Shown here piece after piece: positions 1 through 6,863 of a stretch of DNA of 9,625 bases (position 1 is its first letter; the number at the start of each line of letters is the position of its first letter). The notes under the pieces were generated by a model that did not search any database, was not told where the DNA came from, and was given only the letters and a program-made list of their open reading frames with translations. Made by a program: the position numbers and the translations under genes. Source of the stretch: Candidatus Thorarchaeota archaeon MP11T_1 (GTDB taxonomy: Archaea > Asgardarchaeota > Thorarchaeia > Thorarchaeales > Thorarchaeaceae); NCBI GenBank assembly GCA_002825515.1, contig PJET01000165.1:1-9625 (forward strand), given 5' to 3'.

Positions 1-236
1 TAGAACACACTCAGGAAACTCTTGAAGGCTACCTAGATCTTATGGATAGTACTGAGAAGACAAAAGCATTCCTGATGGTTGAAGAGCATGGAGAGATGGC
101 CATCCGGGAGATTGCCAGATCTCTTGGCGTAGCTCCTGCAATTGTGATGAAATGGGCTGATGAGTTTCAAACATTAGGTATAGCTTGGATTGTTGACGGT
201 CAAACTCTAGTCCATCGTGACTACAAGAAAGAGTAA
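1..236 (+). CDS. C-terminal part of a winged-helix/HTH protein (5' end outside the window)
   Basis: The frame that ends with TAA at 234-236 is open all the way back to the left edge, so the gene starts outside the window; the ATG at 42 is probably internal. The visible part reads as a small DNA-binding domain. The stretch GEMAIREIARSLGVAPAIV is a typical helix-turn-helix (REIARSLGV is the first helix and turn), followed by a recognition-like helix and a short wing (WIVDGQTLVHRD). The protein ends with a basic tail, YKKE. It faces the next gene tail to tail with only 8 bases between the stops. No other domain is visible, so whether this is a transcription regulator or the DNA-binding tail of a larger protein cannot be decided. 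Confidence 0.6.
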   Translation, partial: EHTQETLEGYLDLMDSTEKTKAFLMVEEHGEMAIREIARSLGVAPAIVMKWADEFQTLGIAWIVDGQTLVHRDYKKE

Positions 237-244
237 CAATAAAA

Positions 245-703
245 TCAAACAACTGGCTCAACTTTCTTGAGAAATTGGACTACTTCAAGTAGCCCCTCAA
301 TCCTTAGGGCATCATTATAGAGAGTTTCAATCTCTATTGGTTTAAGGTCTTCATTTCTAAGATATGTACGCACAGCTGGACCAAGAATCTTCTCTAAATA
401 TTTAGATCGAAGTCTCTCTAAAGCGAGAATAAAATCAGTATCTAGCTGACCCGATTCAACTACATTTTTGAGTTTGGTAAGATCTCCCTTACAATCGGAA
501 AGGTCCGTCAGTCCTGAGTTGGCTTCTTTCAGGGTCTGATTTGTGAGTTCAAAAATAATCTTGGTAGCTTTATCATAATCTCTAACAGCAAGATATTTTG
601 TTTCAGAACATCGGTCAAGAAAGGGTCTATTTCTCTCTGCAGCAAGCGTGAATAAATTACCTAATCGTTCTAGTTCTTCTGGCGATGGCATTAGCCTAAC
701 CAT
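245..703 (-). CDS. Unrecognised all-helical protein, 152 aa
   Basis: I do not recognise this family. The ORF is complete (ATG at 703, TGA at 245-247). The predicted protein is soluble, rich in Leu, Glu and Lys, and looks almost entirely helical, with no signal peptide or membrane segment. Three cysteines (near residues 32, 70 and in SDCKGD) are scattered and do not form a zinc motif. I searched by eye for an HEPN R-x4-6-H motif and found none. A TATA-like stretch about 25 bases before the ATG fits a leaderless transcript, which supports the ATG at 703 over the ATG at 691 (M5). It is divergent from the radical SAM gene and convergent with the winged-helix gene on its left. Confidence 0.6.
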   Translation of the reverse strand: MVRLMPSPEELERLGNLFTLAAERNRPFLDRCSETKYLAVRDYDKATKIIFELTNQTLKEANSGLTDLSDCKGDLTKLKNVVESGQLDTDFILALERLRSKYLEKILGPAVRTYLRNEDLKPIEIETLYNDALRIEGLLEVVQFLKKVEPVV

Positions 704-718
704 TTTCCAATTTGCAAT

Positions 719-733
719 CTATCCTTTTAATAA
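719..733. promoter_or_regulatory. Divergent A+T-rich promoter region (TATA-like)
   Basis: The only gap between the two divergent genes contains CTATCCTTTTAATAAT. Read on the minus strand it gives TTATTAAAAGG, whose centre is about 25 bases from the ATG at 703, the spacing of an archaeal TATA box on a leaderless mRNA. Read on the plus strand, CTTTTAATAA could serve the radical SAM gene, with transcription starting near 754. In that case translation would begin at the ATG at 799. Assigned by eye only. Confidence 0.35.
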
Positions 734-1845
734 TGACTACTAGGTATAATGGACGGCACCGTAAGAGGCATAAGAACCAATTCTGTTTGCATCCTGAGAT
801 GAGAGAAGCTTCACTATACTCTAACTTGAAGAGTGGAATTCGATGTGATCTATGCGCACGAAGATGCGTAATCCATGATGATGAAACTGGCTTTTGTCGA
901 GTTCGAACCGCTAAGAATGGCAAATTGTACTCAATCGTATATGGACTTATAGATGGGATGGCTGCCGATCCTATTGAAAAGAAACCACTCTTCCATTTTG
1001 CGCCAGGAAGTAGTACCTTCTCAATTAGTACATCTTCATGTAATTTTAGATGCCAGTTTTGTTTGAATTATCACTCTGCTCATCGAGAAACCCCTGTTGG
1101 TAAACAACTCGAACCTAAGGATATTGTATCTCTTGCCCAGAAATATAACTGCAGTGGAATTACATATACATACACTGAACCGACAGTGTTTATGGAATTC
1201 GCCCATGATACAGCTGAGATCGCCCACAACATAGGTATGTTCAACACGTTTGTAACAAACGGCTATATGACCAATGAAGCTATTGATTACATTGCTCCCT
1301 ATCTCGATGCAGCATCTATCAACTTCAAGGGAAGTGCCAACAAGAAGTTCTACAAGGAGTTGATGTCTGTACCAAAGGTTGAACCAATATTCGATGCAAT
1401 GTTAAGGATGCAAGAAAAGGGTATCTTCATAGAAATTACCAATCTCATTATACCAGAAGTTGGTGATTCTCTAGAGGATTCGAGTGCTCTTGCAGGATGG
1501 ATTGTAGAAAACCTTGGAGAGAGAACACCATTTCATCTTACAGCATTCTCTCCTACCTACAAGATGACTCATCTTCCTCGTACACCAGCAGCAACTCTTG
1601 AAAAGCATATCAAAGTGGCTAGAGATGCAGGGCTTGTCTATGTTTATTCAGGTAACATCGCAGGGCACGACTATGAAAACACATACTGTCCAAAATGTGG
1701 ATTTAAGGCAATTGAGCGTTATTCTGTTTTTCTCAATAAGAACAACCTGAATGAAGAAGGTCTCTGTCCAAAATGCAAAACTGATCTGAACATCGCTGGA
1801 GTCGAATGGATGGTTCTAGGAAGGGGGCAATTCAAGGGTTTTTGA
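733..1845 (+). CDS. amrS: AmmeMemoRadiSam system radical SAM enzyme
   Basis: Radical SAM enzyme of the AmrS family, related to pyruvate formate-lyase activating enzymes. The family often occurs with AMMECR1 and Memo proteins; the substrate is not established. Visible in order (numbering from ATG 733): a Cys-rich N-terminal motif CDLCARRC...GFCRVR (about 38-58), the family signature DPIEKKPLFHF (80-90), the radical SAM motif CNFRCQFC (C103, C107, C110) for the 4Fe-4S cluster, the TYTEPTVF segment, and a C-terminal zinc ribbon made of two CPKC pairs. The start is uncertain: TTG at 712, ATG at 733 and ATG at 799 are all in frame. Homologs usually begin with M-x-EA-x-x-Y, which matches MREASLY at ATG 799 (348 aa), so 799 may well be the true start. 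The DUF2797 gene follows after 4 bases. No AMMECR1 or Memo gene lies in the window. Confidence 0.9.
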   Translation: MTTRYNGRHRKRHKNQFCLHPEMREASLYSNLKSGIRCDLCARRCVIHDDETGFCRVRTAKNGKLYSIVYGLIDGMAADPIEKKPLFHFAPGSSTFSISTSSCNFRCQFCLNYHSAHRETPVGKQLEPKDIVSLAQKYNCSGITYTYTEPTVFMEFAHDTAEIAHNIGMFNTFVTNGYMTNEAIDYIAPYLDAASINFKGSANKKFYKELMSVPKVEPIFDAMLRMQEKGIFIEITNLIIPEVGDSLEDSSALAGWIVENLGERTPFHLTAFSPTYKMTHLPRTPAATLEKHIKVARDAGLVYVYSGNIAGHDYENTYCPKCGFKAIERYSVFLNKNNLNEEGLCPKCKTDLNIAGVEWMVLGRGQFKGF

Positions 1846-1849
1846 GGTC

Positions 1850-2749
1850 ATGAACTTGTTAATCGTAGATGTTTCTTGGAAGGAATTGAATGATTTAACA
1901 TATGAATCTGGACTTAAGGTTTGGAGAGAAGGAGTGGAAACTCTTGACTTTCTACCTATACCTCCCGGTAAACATCTCAATTGGTCTTTCAGAGGACCAA
2001 AACATTGCATCGGAAGCACTGACGCAACAGGCAAGTATGTCCGGTGTCCTGAATCCTCTACTATTCTTCGTCAGGGAATGCGTTGCGGTCCTTGTGCAGC
2101 TGTGGATTTCTATGATCCCTGTATTCGTTGTGATGGCCGGAATTGTTTGGCTACCGAAGCTCGAAAGATACAATGTGATATGTCTGATTATGCATTGTAT
2201 GTTGTCGTTTTTAATGACTTAACACTAAAGGTAGGAGTTTCATCAAAAAAGAGAGTACGTTTGCGGTGGATTGAGCAGGGTGCGGATTTTGGAGGAATAA
2301 TCAAGACAATCACTGGAGGACGCAAGGCTAGACGTTTAGAAGATCGAATTGGCAAACGAAGTGACGTAACCAAGGTAGTCCGAAGTGAGAGGAAGATAAG
2401 AAGTCTTCAGGATAGTCTTGATATTAAAACTGCACAAAAAATCGTTGATGATTTTGTACTGGGAGTTACAAGTATCGAATTAGGAACTCAAGTTGAATTG
2501 GAAGATCTCTCCAAGTATTATTCATTCTCTTCATTAGATGCTAAACCAATACCTTGGAAAGAAAGAACTGACCCAGTAGATCAGCGCCCACTTGTTGGAG
2601 ATGTTATTGGAATGAAAGGTTCACTACTAGTAACAAGCATTGGCAGTTCATTTACCGTCACAGATTTGAAGCAGGTTATCGGGTATAGCTTGAATGGAGA
2701 TTCAGATATTACCATGGTAACACAGAGTGGTCTCTTAGATTTCTTCTAA
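1850..2749 (+). CDS. DUF2797 family zinc-binding protein
   Basis: Matches the pattern of the DUF2797 family, whose function is not known to me. The N-terminal half holds many cysteines that look like zinc ligands: C53, RCPES (C66), CGPC (C79, C82), CIRC (C91, C94), C99 and C109. A conserved block follows at about 114-168, YALYVVVFN...LKVGVSSKKR...RWIEQGA...ARRLEDRI, the family hallmark. The spacing of the YVVV strand, KVGV strand and downstream Arg and Glu resembles a GIY-YIG nuclease core, so a nucleic-acid role is possible (inference). About 100 C-terminal residues appear less conserved. The ATG lies 4 bases after the amrS stop, with GAGGT just before it, so the two are very probably co-transcribed. 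Length 299 aa is in line with archaeal members. Confidence 0.8.
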   Translation: MNLLIVDVSWKELNDLTYESGLKVWREGVETLDFLPIPPGKHLNWSFRGPKHCIGSTDATGKYVRCPESSTILRQGMRCGPCAAVDFYDPCIRCDGRNCLATEARKIQCDMSDYALYVVVFNDLTLKVGVSSKKRVRLRWIEQGADFGGIIKTITGGRKARRLEDRIGKRSDVTKVVRSERKIRSLQDSLDIKTAQKIVDDFVLGVTSIELGTQVELEDLSKYYSFSSLDAKPIPWKERTDPVDQRPLVGDVIGMKGSLLVTSIGSSFTVTDLKQVIGYSLNGDSDITMVTQSGLLDFF

Positions 2750-2753
2750 CAAG

Positions 2754-2761
2754 CTTATTTA
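2754..2761 (+). promoter_or_regulatory. TATA-like box before the first longin gene
   Basis: CTTATTTA lies about 27 bases before the GTG at 2785, and no Shine-Dalgarno sequence precedes that GTG. The spacing fits an archaeal TATA box driving a leaderless mRNA, which would separate this gene from the amrS/DUF2797 pair. Only 35 bases separate the genes, so co-transcription remains possible. Confidence 0.35.
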
Positions 2762-2784
2762 GGGTAGCAGTCAGTCGATAATTT

Positions 2785-3660
2785 GTGAACGAAACAGCTG
2801 AAATAAAAGCGGAAGTCCGCTATCTCTCTCTTGTTCGAAAAGAAGGGGGCGAGCCCATAATTGGAATTCTATATAGGGCTATGTCAGTTGACCCAGATTT
2901 AGTAGCTAGTTTCGTTCTGGCCGTCATTATCTTTGAGAATAGGCAACTGAAGACCTTTGTCAAAGAGGGGTATGTGGTCGTCATTGAAGAAGGTGACCAT
3001 GTTGTAGGTCTCCTCATTGTCGACAAAGTAGATGATGATGAGCCTTATCGTCAAAATCTAATCAAAATCGTTGAGAAATTTGAAGCTAATTATGAGGCAT
3101 TACTTACTTCATGGAAAGGTGATATTCGACCATTCCGTGAGTATGCACTCGATATCCTTCAAGTATATCCTTACAGAACCTTTGATCCAAAAATGATACC
3201 TCGATTAGTAAACAAATCAGAAGCAACTCCTGACTATCAAGCAGCCATCCCTTGGAGCGTAGGAACCACCGATGAAAAATTACAGGTTATCCTTGGTTAT
3301 ATCAATGGAAAACGGACTATCGCGGAAATAATACAACAGTCTGAATTTGAAGAATCTGAGATTATGGCGATTATGTCTATGCTTGATAAATACAAATGGA
3401 TTACACTGATAAGGCGTCTTGAGGATAATTCAGTCCTAACTAAAATTATGGACCCTCCCAAGTTTTTGCTAGGTGTTTATGGCGATCAATTGGTCAAACT
3501 TGTTGAGCTATGTGATGGCTCAAGAACATTGTCTGAAATCTGTCAGCTTTTGCCATTCAACATGGAAGCTGTAAAAACAGTGGCAAATCGTCTAATTGAC
3601 ACAGGTGTGCTGGGTTATGTGGACACATCCTCAGCACAAGAAAGAAAGATGGAGGTTTAG
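2785..3660 (+). CDS. Longin-like domain protein with two C-terminal winged-helix repeats (paralog 1)
   Basis: A 291-aa soluble protein. Residues about 11-130 alternate strands and helices (VRYLSLVRKEGG, LVASFVLAVIIF, GYVVVIEEGDHVVGLLIVD) in a way typical of longin/profilin-like domains, which are abundant in Asgard archaea and often act with small GTPases. The helix KGDIRPFREYALDIL closes this part. Two winged-helix-like repeats follow: 165-210 with INGKRTIAEII and 233-280 with CDGSRTLSEIC, each ending in a short strand after a DKYKW or DTGVL turn. The whole protein is paralogous to the next gene. The start is GTG; no Shine-Dalgarno is seen, but a TATA-like box is correctly spaced for a leaderless transcript. 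No ATP- or GTP-binding motif is visible. A role as adaptor or regulator is inferred from architecture only. Confidence 0.75.
   Translation: MNETAEIKAEVRYLSLVRKEGGEPIIGILYRAMSVDPDLVASFVLAVIIFENRQLKTFVKEGYVVVIEEGDHVVGLLIVDKVDDDEPYRQNLIKIVEKFEANYEALLTSWKGDIRPFREYALDILQVYPYRTFDPKMIPRLVNKSEATPDYQAAIPWSVGTTDEKLQVILGYINGKRTIAEIIQQSEFEESEIMAIMSMLDKYKWITLIRRLEDNSVLTKIMDPPKFLLGVYGDQLVKLVELCDGSRTLSEICQLLPFNMEAVKTVANRLIDTGVLGYVDTSSAQERKMEV
3651..3656 (+). promoter_or_regulatory. Strong ribosome binding site fixing a TTG start
   Basis: GGAGGT lies 7 bases before the TTG at 3664 and overlaps the last codons of the preceding gene. It decides the TTG start of paralog 2 and indicates translational coupling with paralog 1. 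Confidence 0.7.
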
Positions 3661-3663
3661 GAC

Positions 3664-4491
3664 TTGGCGTTGGATGTTTCGAAAGTGAGGTATATCTCCC
3701 TTATCCGAATGGAAGGTGGAGAATCTGTACTAAACATTCCCTATGCAGAACTCACTGTTGACCCAGATTTGATTGCAGGATTTGTTACTGCTGTAATCAT
3801 CTTTGCCAAGACTCCTATTAGAACCATCAGGAAAGCCGCTTACGATATTCTTATTGAGGTGGGCGAGACTGTGTTAGTTTTACTTGTTGTTGATCCAGTT
3901 CCTGATGAAGCTCCCTACCGAGACAAACTGAAACGTATTCTAACACTTGTTGAAAGTGAACATGGGGAAAAACTGAGACACTTCGAGGGTGATATTCGAC
4001 GTTTCAGAGAATTTGCTTTAGACATCGTCAAGGAGTTCCCATTCTCATCTGTTGACTTGGATCTTGTTCCGATTATGAAGGAGAAAGGTATTCGGATTCC
4101 TTTCAGAGTGGGGGCTGTTGATCATGATCTCGAACAGCTTGAGTCATTCATTAATGGAAAGCGTACTGTATCAGAAATCATGGACCTCATCGGGTTCTCC
4201 GATGACAAAGCCTTAGCTCTAATATCAATCCTCGACAGATATCAATGGATTGACTTCAAAACACGTCTTACAGATGATGATATTCTTGTCCGAGGACAAT
4301 GCTCTGAAATGAAACTTGGAATGTTGAAATCGCAGTATGGGAAACCTCTGGAAGATATTCTTGAGAAGTTCGATGGCACAATGAAAATCAAAGATGTCGC
4401 AGAATCTCTTCCTTATGATCAACGAGCACTCTGGTTCTTAATCAACAAGCTTGTAGAGGTTGGGTGCCTTTCCGTAAAGAAACCGCGCTAG
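3664..4491 (+). CDS. Longin-like domain protein with two C-terminal winged-helix repeats (paralog 2)
   Basis: A 275-aa tandem duplicate of the upstream gene, with the same layout. The longin-like domain is at about 7-125 (VRYISLIRMEGGE, LIAGFVTAVIIF, YDILIEVGETVLVLLVVD), followed by FEGDIRRFREFALDIV, a first winged-helix repeat at about 155-200 (FINGKRTVSEIM, ILDRYQWI) and a second at about 226-270 (KFDGTMKIKDVAESL, LVEVGCL). The second repeat is more diverged from its counterpart in paralog 1. Paralog 1 has a longer inter-domain linker and C-terminal tail. The TTG start is set by GGAGGT 7 bases upstream, 3 bases after the paralog 1 stop, so the two are expressed together and may form a heterodimer (inference). 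Its TAG stop lies in a CTAG palindrome shared with the converging NifB-type gene. Confidence 0.75.
   Translation: MALDVSKVRYISLIRMEGGESVLNIPYAELTVDPDLIAGFVTAVIIFAKTPIRTIRKAAYDILIEVGETVLVLLVVDPVPDEAPYRDKLKRILTLVESEHGEKLRHFEGDIRRFREFALDIVKEFPFSSVDLDLVPIMKEKGIRIPFRVGAVDHDLEQLESFINGKRTVSEIMDLIGFSDDKALALISILDRYQWIDFKTRLTDDDILVRGQCSEMKLGMLKSQYGKPLEDILEKFDGTMKIKDVAESLPYDQRALWFLINKLVEVGCLSVKKPR
4488..4491. other. CTAG palindrome serving as stop codon of two convergent genes
   Basis: The four bases CTAG contain TAG on both strands. The plus-strand longin paralog ends at 4489-4491 and the minus-strand NifB-type gene ends at 4488-4490, so the two coding regions overlap by four bases and there is no intergenic space for a terminator. 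Confidence 0.85.
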
Positions 4492-5318
4492 AGTACTGTA
4501 TCACAACCAGGTATTCCCACGACATCACTTCTACACTGTTTGCAATGAGTAAACTGATTGAGGTGAACAGAAGCCTGTTTCCGAATCTCTTGAAGTTCTT
4601 GAGTTGAAGGCGCTCGATATGAAATGAATTTGTCATTTGGTACAAGTGGCACTACATTGTGCAGTATTGCCCCCATCTTAGAGATAACACGTACCAAAGG
4701 TATGATGTCCTGCATATTTATCTCTGGAATCAAAATTGAATTTACTTTTACATGTATACCAGCATCAGATGCTTTAGATATTCCCCTTAATTGTGCAGCA
4801 ATTAGCCTCGAACCCATCACTTCGCCCCTGAGAACCAAGTCCTCAAATCGTGCCCATTCATAGATTTTTGCGGCTGTTGAAATGTTTGCAGTACTCATAG
4901 AAACTGAAATTGTTTCCACATTCACTTCTCGCAACCAATCGATATAATCTTCTAATAACAGACCATTAGTACTCAAACACAATGCAATTTCCTGGTGTTC
5001 TTTTCGTATTCTCTCTAAAGTTTCGAATGTTTCTGGATTTGCTAGAGGTTCACCCGGTCCAGAAATTGCGACAAGTCTGAGCTCGGGGTTCTTTTCAATT
5101 TCAACGCATGTCCTTTCTACAGCACTTTCAACTGTCATTATTTGAGAAGAAACTCCAGGTTTTGAAGTGTGACATGAGCTGCGTACAGAATGTGAACAAA
5201 ATGCGCATTTTACATTACATGATGAAGCAACAGGTAGATGAATTCTGTGCCAGAGTGAAATACGGTTTGTTGCAAAACAGGGGTGGTGATTAAAGGGATA
5301 TCTGATAGAACTTGCCAT
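4488..5318 (-). CDS. nifB: NifB-family radical SAM protein
   Basis: Matches the NifB family, which in diazotrophs builds the NifB-co 8Fe-9S-C precursor of the nitrogenase cofactor. Visible features: HHPCF (C14), RIHLPVA before the radical SAM motif CNVKCAFC (C34, C38, C41), C49 followed by SKPGV, SGPGEPLANPETFETL (87-101), CLSTNGL (C114), KIYEWARFED, VKVNSILIPEIN (190-201) and the terminal HCKQCRSDVVG (C259, C262). All cysteines expected for the three iron-sulfur clusters appear present. At 276 aa it is the short archaeal form without a NifX domain. No nif structural genes are in the window, and the usual INAVDP-like segment reads SMSTANIST, so a NifB-like enzyme with another product is possible. 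It starts 3 bases after the Roadblock stop, so the two are surely one unit. Confidence 0.82.
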   Translation of the reverse strand: MASSIRYPFNHHPCFATNRISLWHRIHLPVASSCNVKCAFCSHSVRSSCHTSKPGVSSQIMTVESAVERTCVEIEKNPELRLVAISGPGEPLANPETFETLERIRKEHQEIALCLSTNGLLLEDYIDWLREVNVETISVSMSTANISTAAKIYEWARFEDLVLRGEVMGSRLIAAQLRGISKASDAGIHVKVNSILIPEINMQDIIPLVRVISKMGAILHNVVPLVPNDKFISYRAPSTQELQEIRKQASVHLNQFTHCKQCRSDVVGIPGCDTVL

Positions 5319-5321
5319 TTT

Positions 5322-5714
5322 TCAAAGCGCCTTATGCAGTAATTTTCTTGCCTCTCTAGCTGTTTTTTTGGCATCACTGAAAATCAGTCCAAGTTTAGCA
5401 TTATCTGGTGCCGTTATTGTGAGAAGGTAGTCGGATGAAATCGATATTACAAGAGTTGTTCCAAGATCTCCTTGAATGATTATAGACTTGAGTTCGCCTT
5501 GTCTGAGTTGCTTTACAGTTTGATCCCCAGCTGCATGGATAGCTGCAACGATAGCCGCGACTGAAGCCTCCTCAGTTCCCCCATGAAATCTGCTTACAAA
5601 TGGGAGGCCTTCAATTGAAAAAATAGCAGCACCCAGAATAGGTGACTTGTTTGCGAGTTCCTTTAGAAGATCACCAAGTGTTTCCTGTATTTTAATAACC
5701 TGTTGGTCTTCCAA
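5322..5714 (-). CDS. Roadblock/LC7 (MglB-like) domain protein
   Basis: Small Roadblock/LC7 protein. Such proteins dimerise and in bacteria and archaea commonly regulate small GTPases (MglB with MglA) or act as scaffolds. The signature is clear: a first helix (QETLGDLLKELANKSP), strand GAAIFSIEGLPFVSR, helix ASVAAIVAAIHAAGDQTVKQL, strands LKSIIIQGD, TLVISISSDYLLTITA, and a last helix NAKLGLIFSDAKKTAREARKLL. I place the start at the TTG at 5714 because GGGAG lies 8 bases upstream; this gives about 130 aa. A GTG at 5744 is in frame but lies inside an 11-bp inverted repeat arm and has no properly spaced ribosome site. It is the first gene of a pair with the NifB-type gene. No GTPase gene lies next to it in the window. 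Confidence 0.85.
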   Translation of the reverse strand: MEDQQVIKIQETLGDLLKELANKSPILGAAIFSIEGLPFVSRFHGGTEEASVAAIVAAIHAAGDQTVKQLRQGELKSIIIQGDLGTTLVISISSDYLLTITAPDNAKLGLIFSDAKKTAREARKLLHKAL

Positions 5715-5736
5715 GTCTTCCGCTCCCTTTTGATGC

Positions 5737-5768
5737 AATAACACCCTTTCTCTAAACAGGGTGTTATT
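5737..5768. repeat. Perfect 11-bp inverted repeat, possible operator or leader hairpin
   Basis: AATAACACCCT (5737-5747) and AGGGTGTTATT (5758-5768) are exact reverse complements, separated by 10 bases. The centre lies about 38 bases before the TTG start of the Roadblock gene on the minus strand. No U-run follows on either side, which argues against an intrinsic terminator. A dimeric repressor site or a hairpin in the mRNA leader are the likely roles (inference). Confidence 0.7.
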
Positions 5769-5802
5769 TCAATTCGTGTAAGGTATTGATAAAGCTTGGG
5801 AG

Positions 5803-5838
5803 CATAATAAAAAATAATGTGTGAATTAAGAAATTCAC
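5803..5838 (-). terminator. Hairpin plus U-tract at the end of the topoisomerase VI gene run
   Basis: GTGAATT (5821-5827) and AATTCAC (5832-5838) form a 7-bp stem with a 4-base loop over the stop codon of the nuclease-like gene. On the minus strand it is followed by ACATTATTTTTTATTA. A T-rich tract is the usual archaeal termination signal; the stem adds support. Confidence 0.6.
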
Positions 5839-6839
5839 TCAATTAATCTTACAGAGGTCACTTTGTCACTATGAAGTGATGCTGTTGGAAGTTTCATGAC
5901 TCTCAGAACATTATCTGCTTCTTCATTGAGCCCCTCATTTTTCAAAAGTTCGATGAACTCAAAGCCAGTTGTGATGATTAATCCTTTGACAGGTTTTCCC
6001 AATTTCATAGATTCTAGGAGTTCCTCTACTGACCAGAATCTACACTTGAGATCAAGATCACTTTGTTTTTCAAGATGGCTGATGCCTTTTCTTGCTATAC
6101 CTCTATTCTCTTTTTGTTCACTCGTATAAGCTCCACGTCTATAGATTCTTCTTAGTCGTGATAATCCAGTCTTTATGATGTCCTTTGAATTGATTGTCTT
6201 TCCATACAATTCCTTTACACTTTTTGTCGTACTTGTGACTAACCAAGCAGTTCCATATGCTGCTTGATAGCGCATTCCTTTAAGCACTTCAGATTCACCA
6301 AGGAGTGTGATGGATCTATAACCCTTGTATTCTACTGATATTAACCAGTTCTGATCTTTGTGCTCCACTATGAGATCTGGCGTAAGACCTTCACCTGTTG
6401 ATGGAACACTTGTTATTACATCTGGAAAGAGGTGCATGATGAGAGCATGAAATGCCTCATGGAACATATTGTGTCTGAGATTCCTTGCTTCCTGAGGATG
6501 TCTTAATCCTGCCTCGCGGTATAATACGGGCATCTCTACCTTTCTGCCAGTCTTAGCCTTGACCTCACTCTTCGTTGTCAATCTTCCTCTGACGTGATTC
6601 TGCTTTACAAGAATTATCGCCGCTTCGTTGCTGATGAGGTCAAAGACCATCCTTCCTAAATCTGAATCTTTCTGCTTTGGATTTTCAGAGATTCGTCTTT
6701 TCGCCTCTGTATATGCCCAATCGATGACATTCTGAGTCTCTTCTCCGAGAAGTGCGGAGATTGAGTTCAATTTATCATTAAGTGTGTATCTTCTTACATA
6801 TTTCTTAAGGGCTGATCCAATAGTCAATTTTCTAGACAA
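5835..6839 (-). CDS. PD-(D/E)XK nuclease-like protein
   Basis: A 334-aa protein with a recognisable restriction-endonuclease-like core but no family I can name. Visible: E149 in STGEGL, then TPDLIVE (D155), a short loop, and a strand SVEYKG giving E170-x-K172, the PD...ExK catalytic set. RYQAAYGTAWLVTST (190-204) resembles the helix and strand that follow the active site in many such nucleases, with Q192 in the usual place. Residues 1-140 are mostly helical and basic and include RHNMFHEAFHALIMH; 205-334 are mixed, with a basic stretch LSRLRRIYRRG. The start is the first possible one, TTG at 6839, since an in-frame TGA lies just upstream; GA-rich sequence precedes it. It is last in the topoisomerase VI gene run, 24 bases after the coiled-coil gene. 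DNA cleavage is inferred. Confidence 0.65.
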   Translation of the reverse strand: MSRKLTIGSALKKYVRRYTLNDKLNSISALLGEETQNVIDWAYTEAKRRISENPKQKDSDLGRMVFDLISNEAAIILVKQNHVRGRLTTKSEVKAKTGRKVEMPVLYREAGLRHPQEARNLRHNMFHEAFHALIMHLFPDVITSVPSTGEGLTPDLIVEHKDQNWLISVEYKGYRSITLLGESEVLKGMRYQAAYGTAWLVTSTTKSVKELYGKTINSKDIIKTGLSRLRRIYRRGAYTSEQKENRGIARKGISHLEKQSDLDLKCRFWSVEELLESMKLGKPVKGLIITTGFEFIELLKNEGLNEEADNVLRVMKLPTASLHSDKVTSVRLIE

Positions 6840-6863
6840 TGGGTATCTCTCTCTTCACTGAGA

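Noticed and set aside
1902..2222. 106-codon open frame on the plus strand
   Set aside because: It lies wholly inside the DUF2797 gene in another frame; the DUF2797 frame has clear family motifs and this one has none.
6840..6860. GAGAGAGA tracts near several minus-strand starts as a shared regulatory repeat
   Set aside because: The tracts near 6845-6852, 8768-8778 and 9537-9543 are short and GA-rich, vary in position relative to starts, and two lie in coding sequence; chance is enough.
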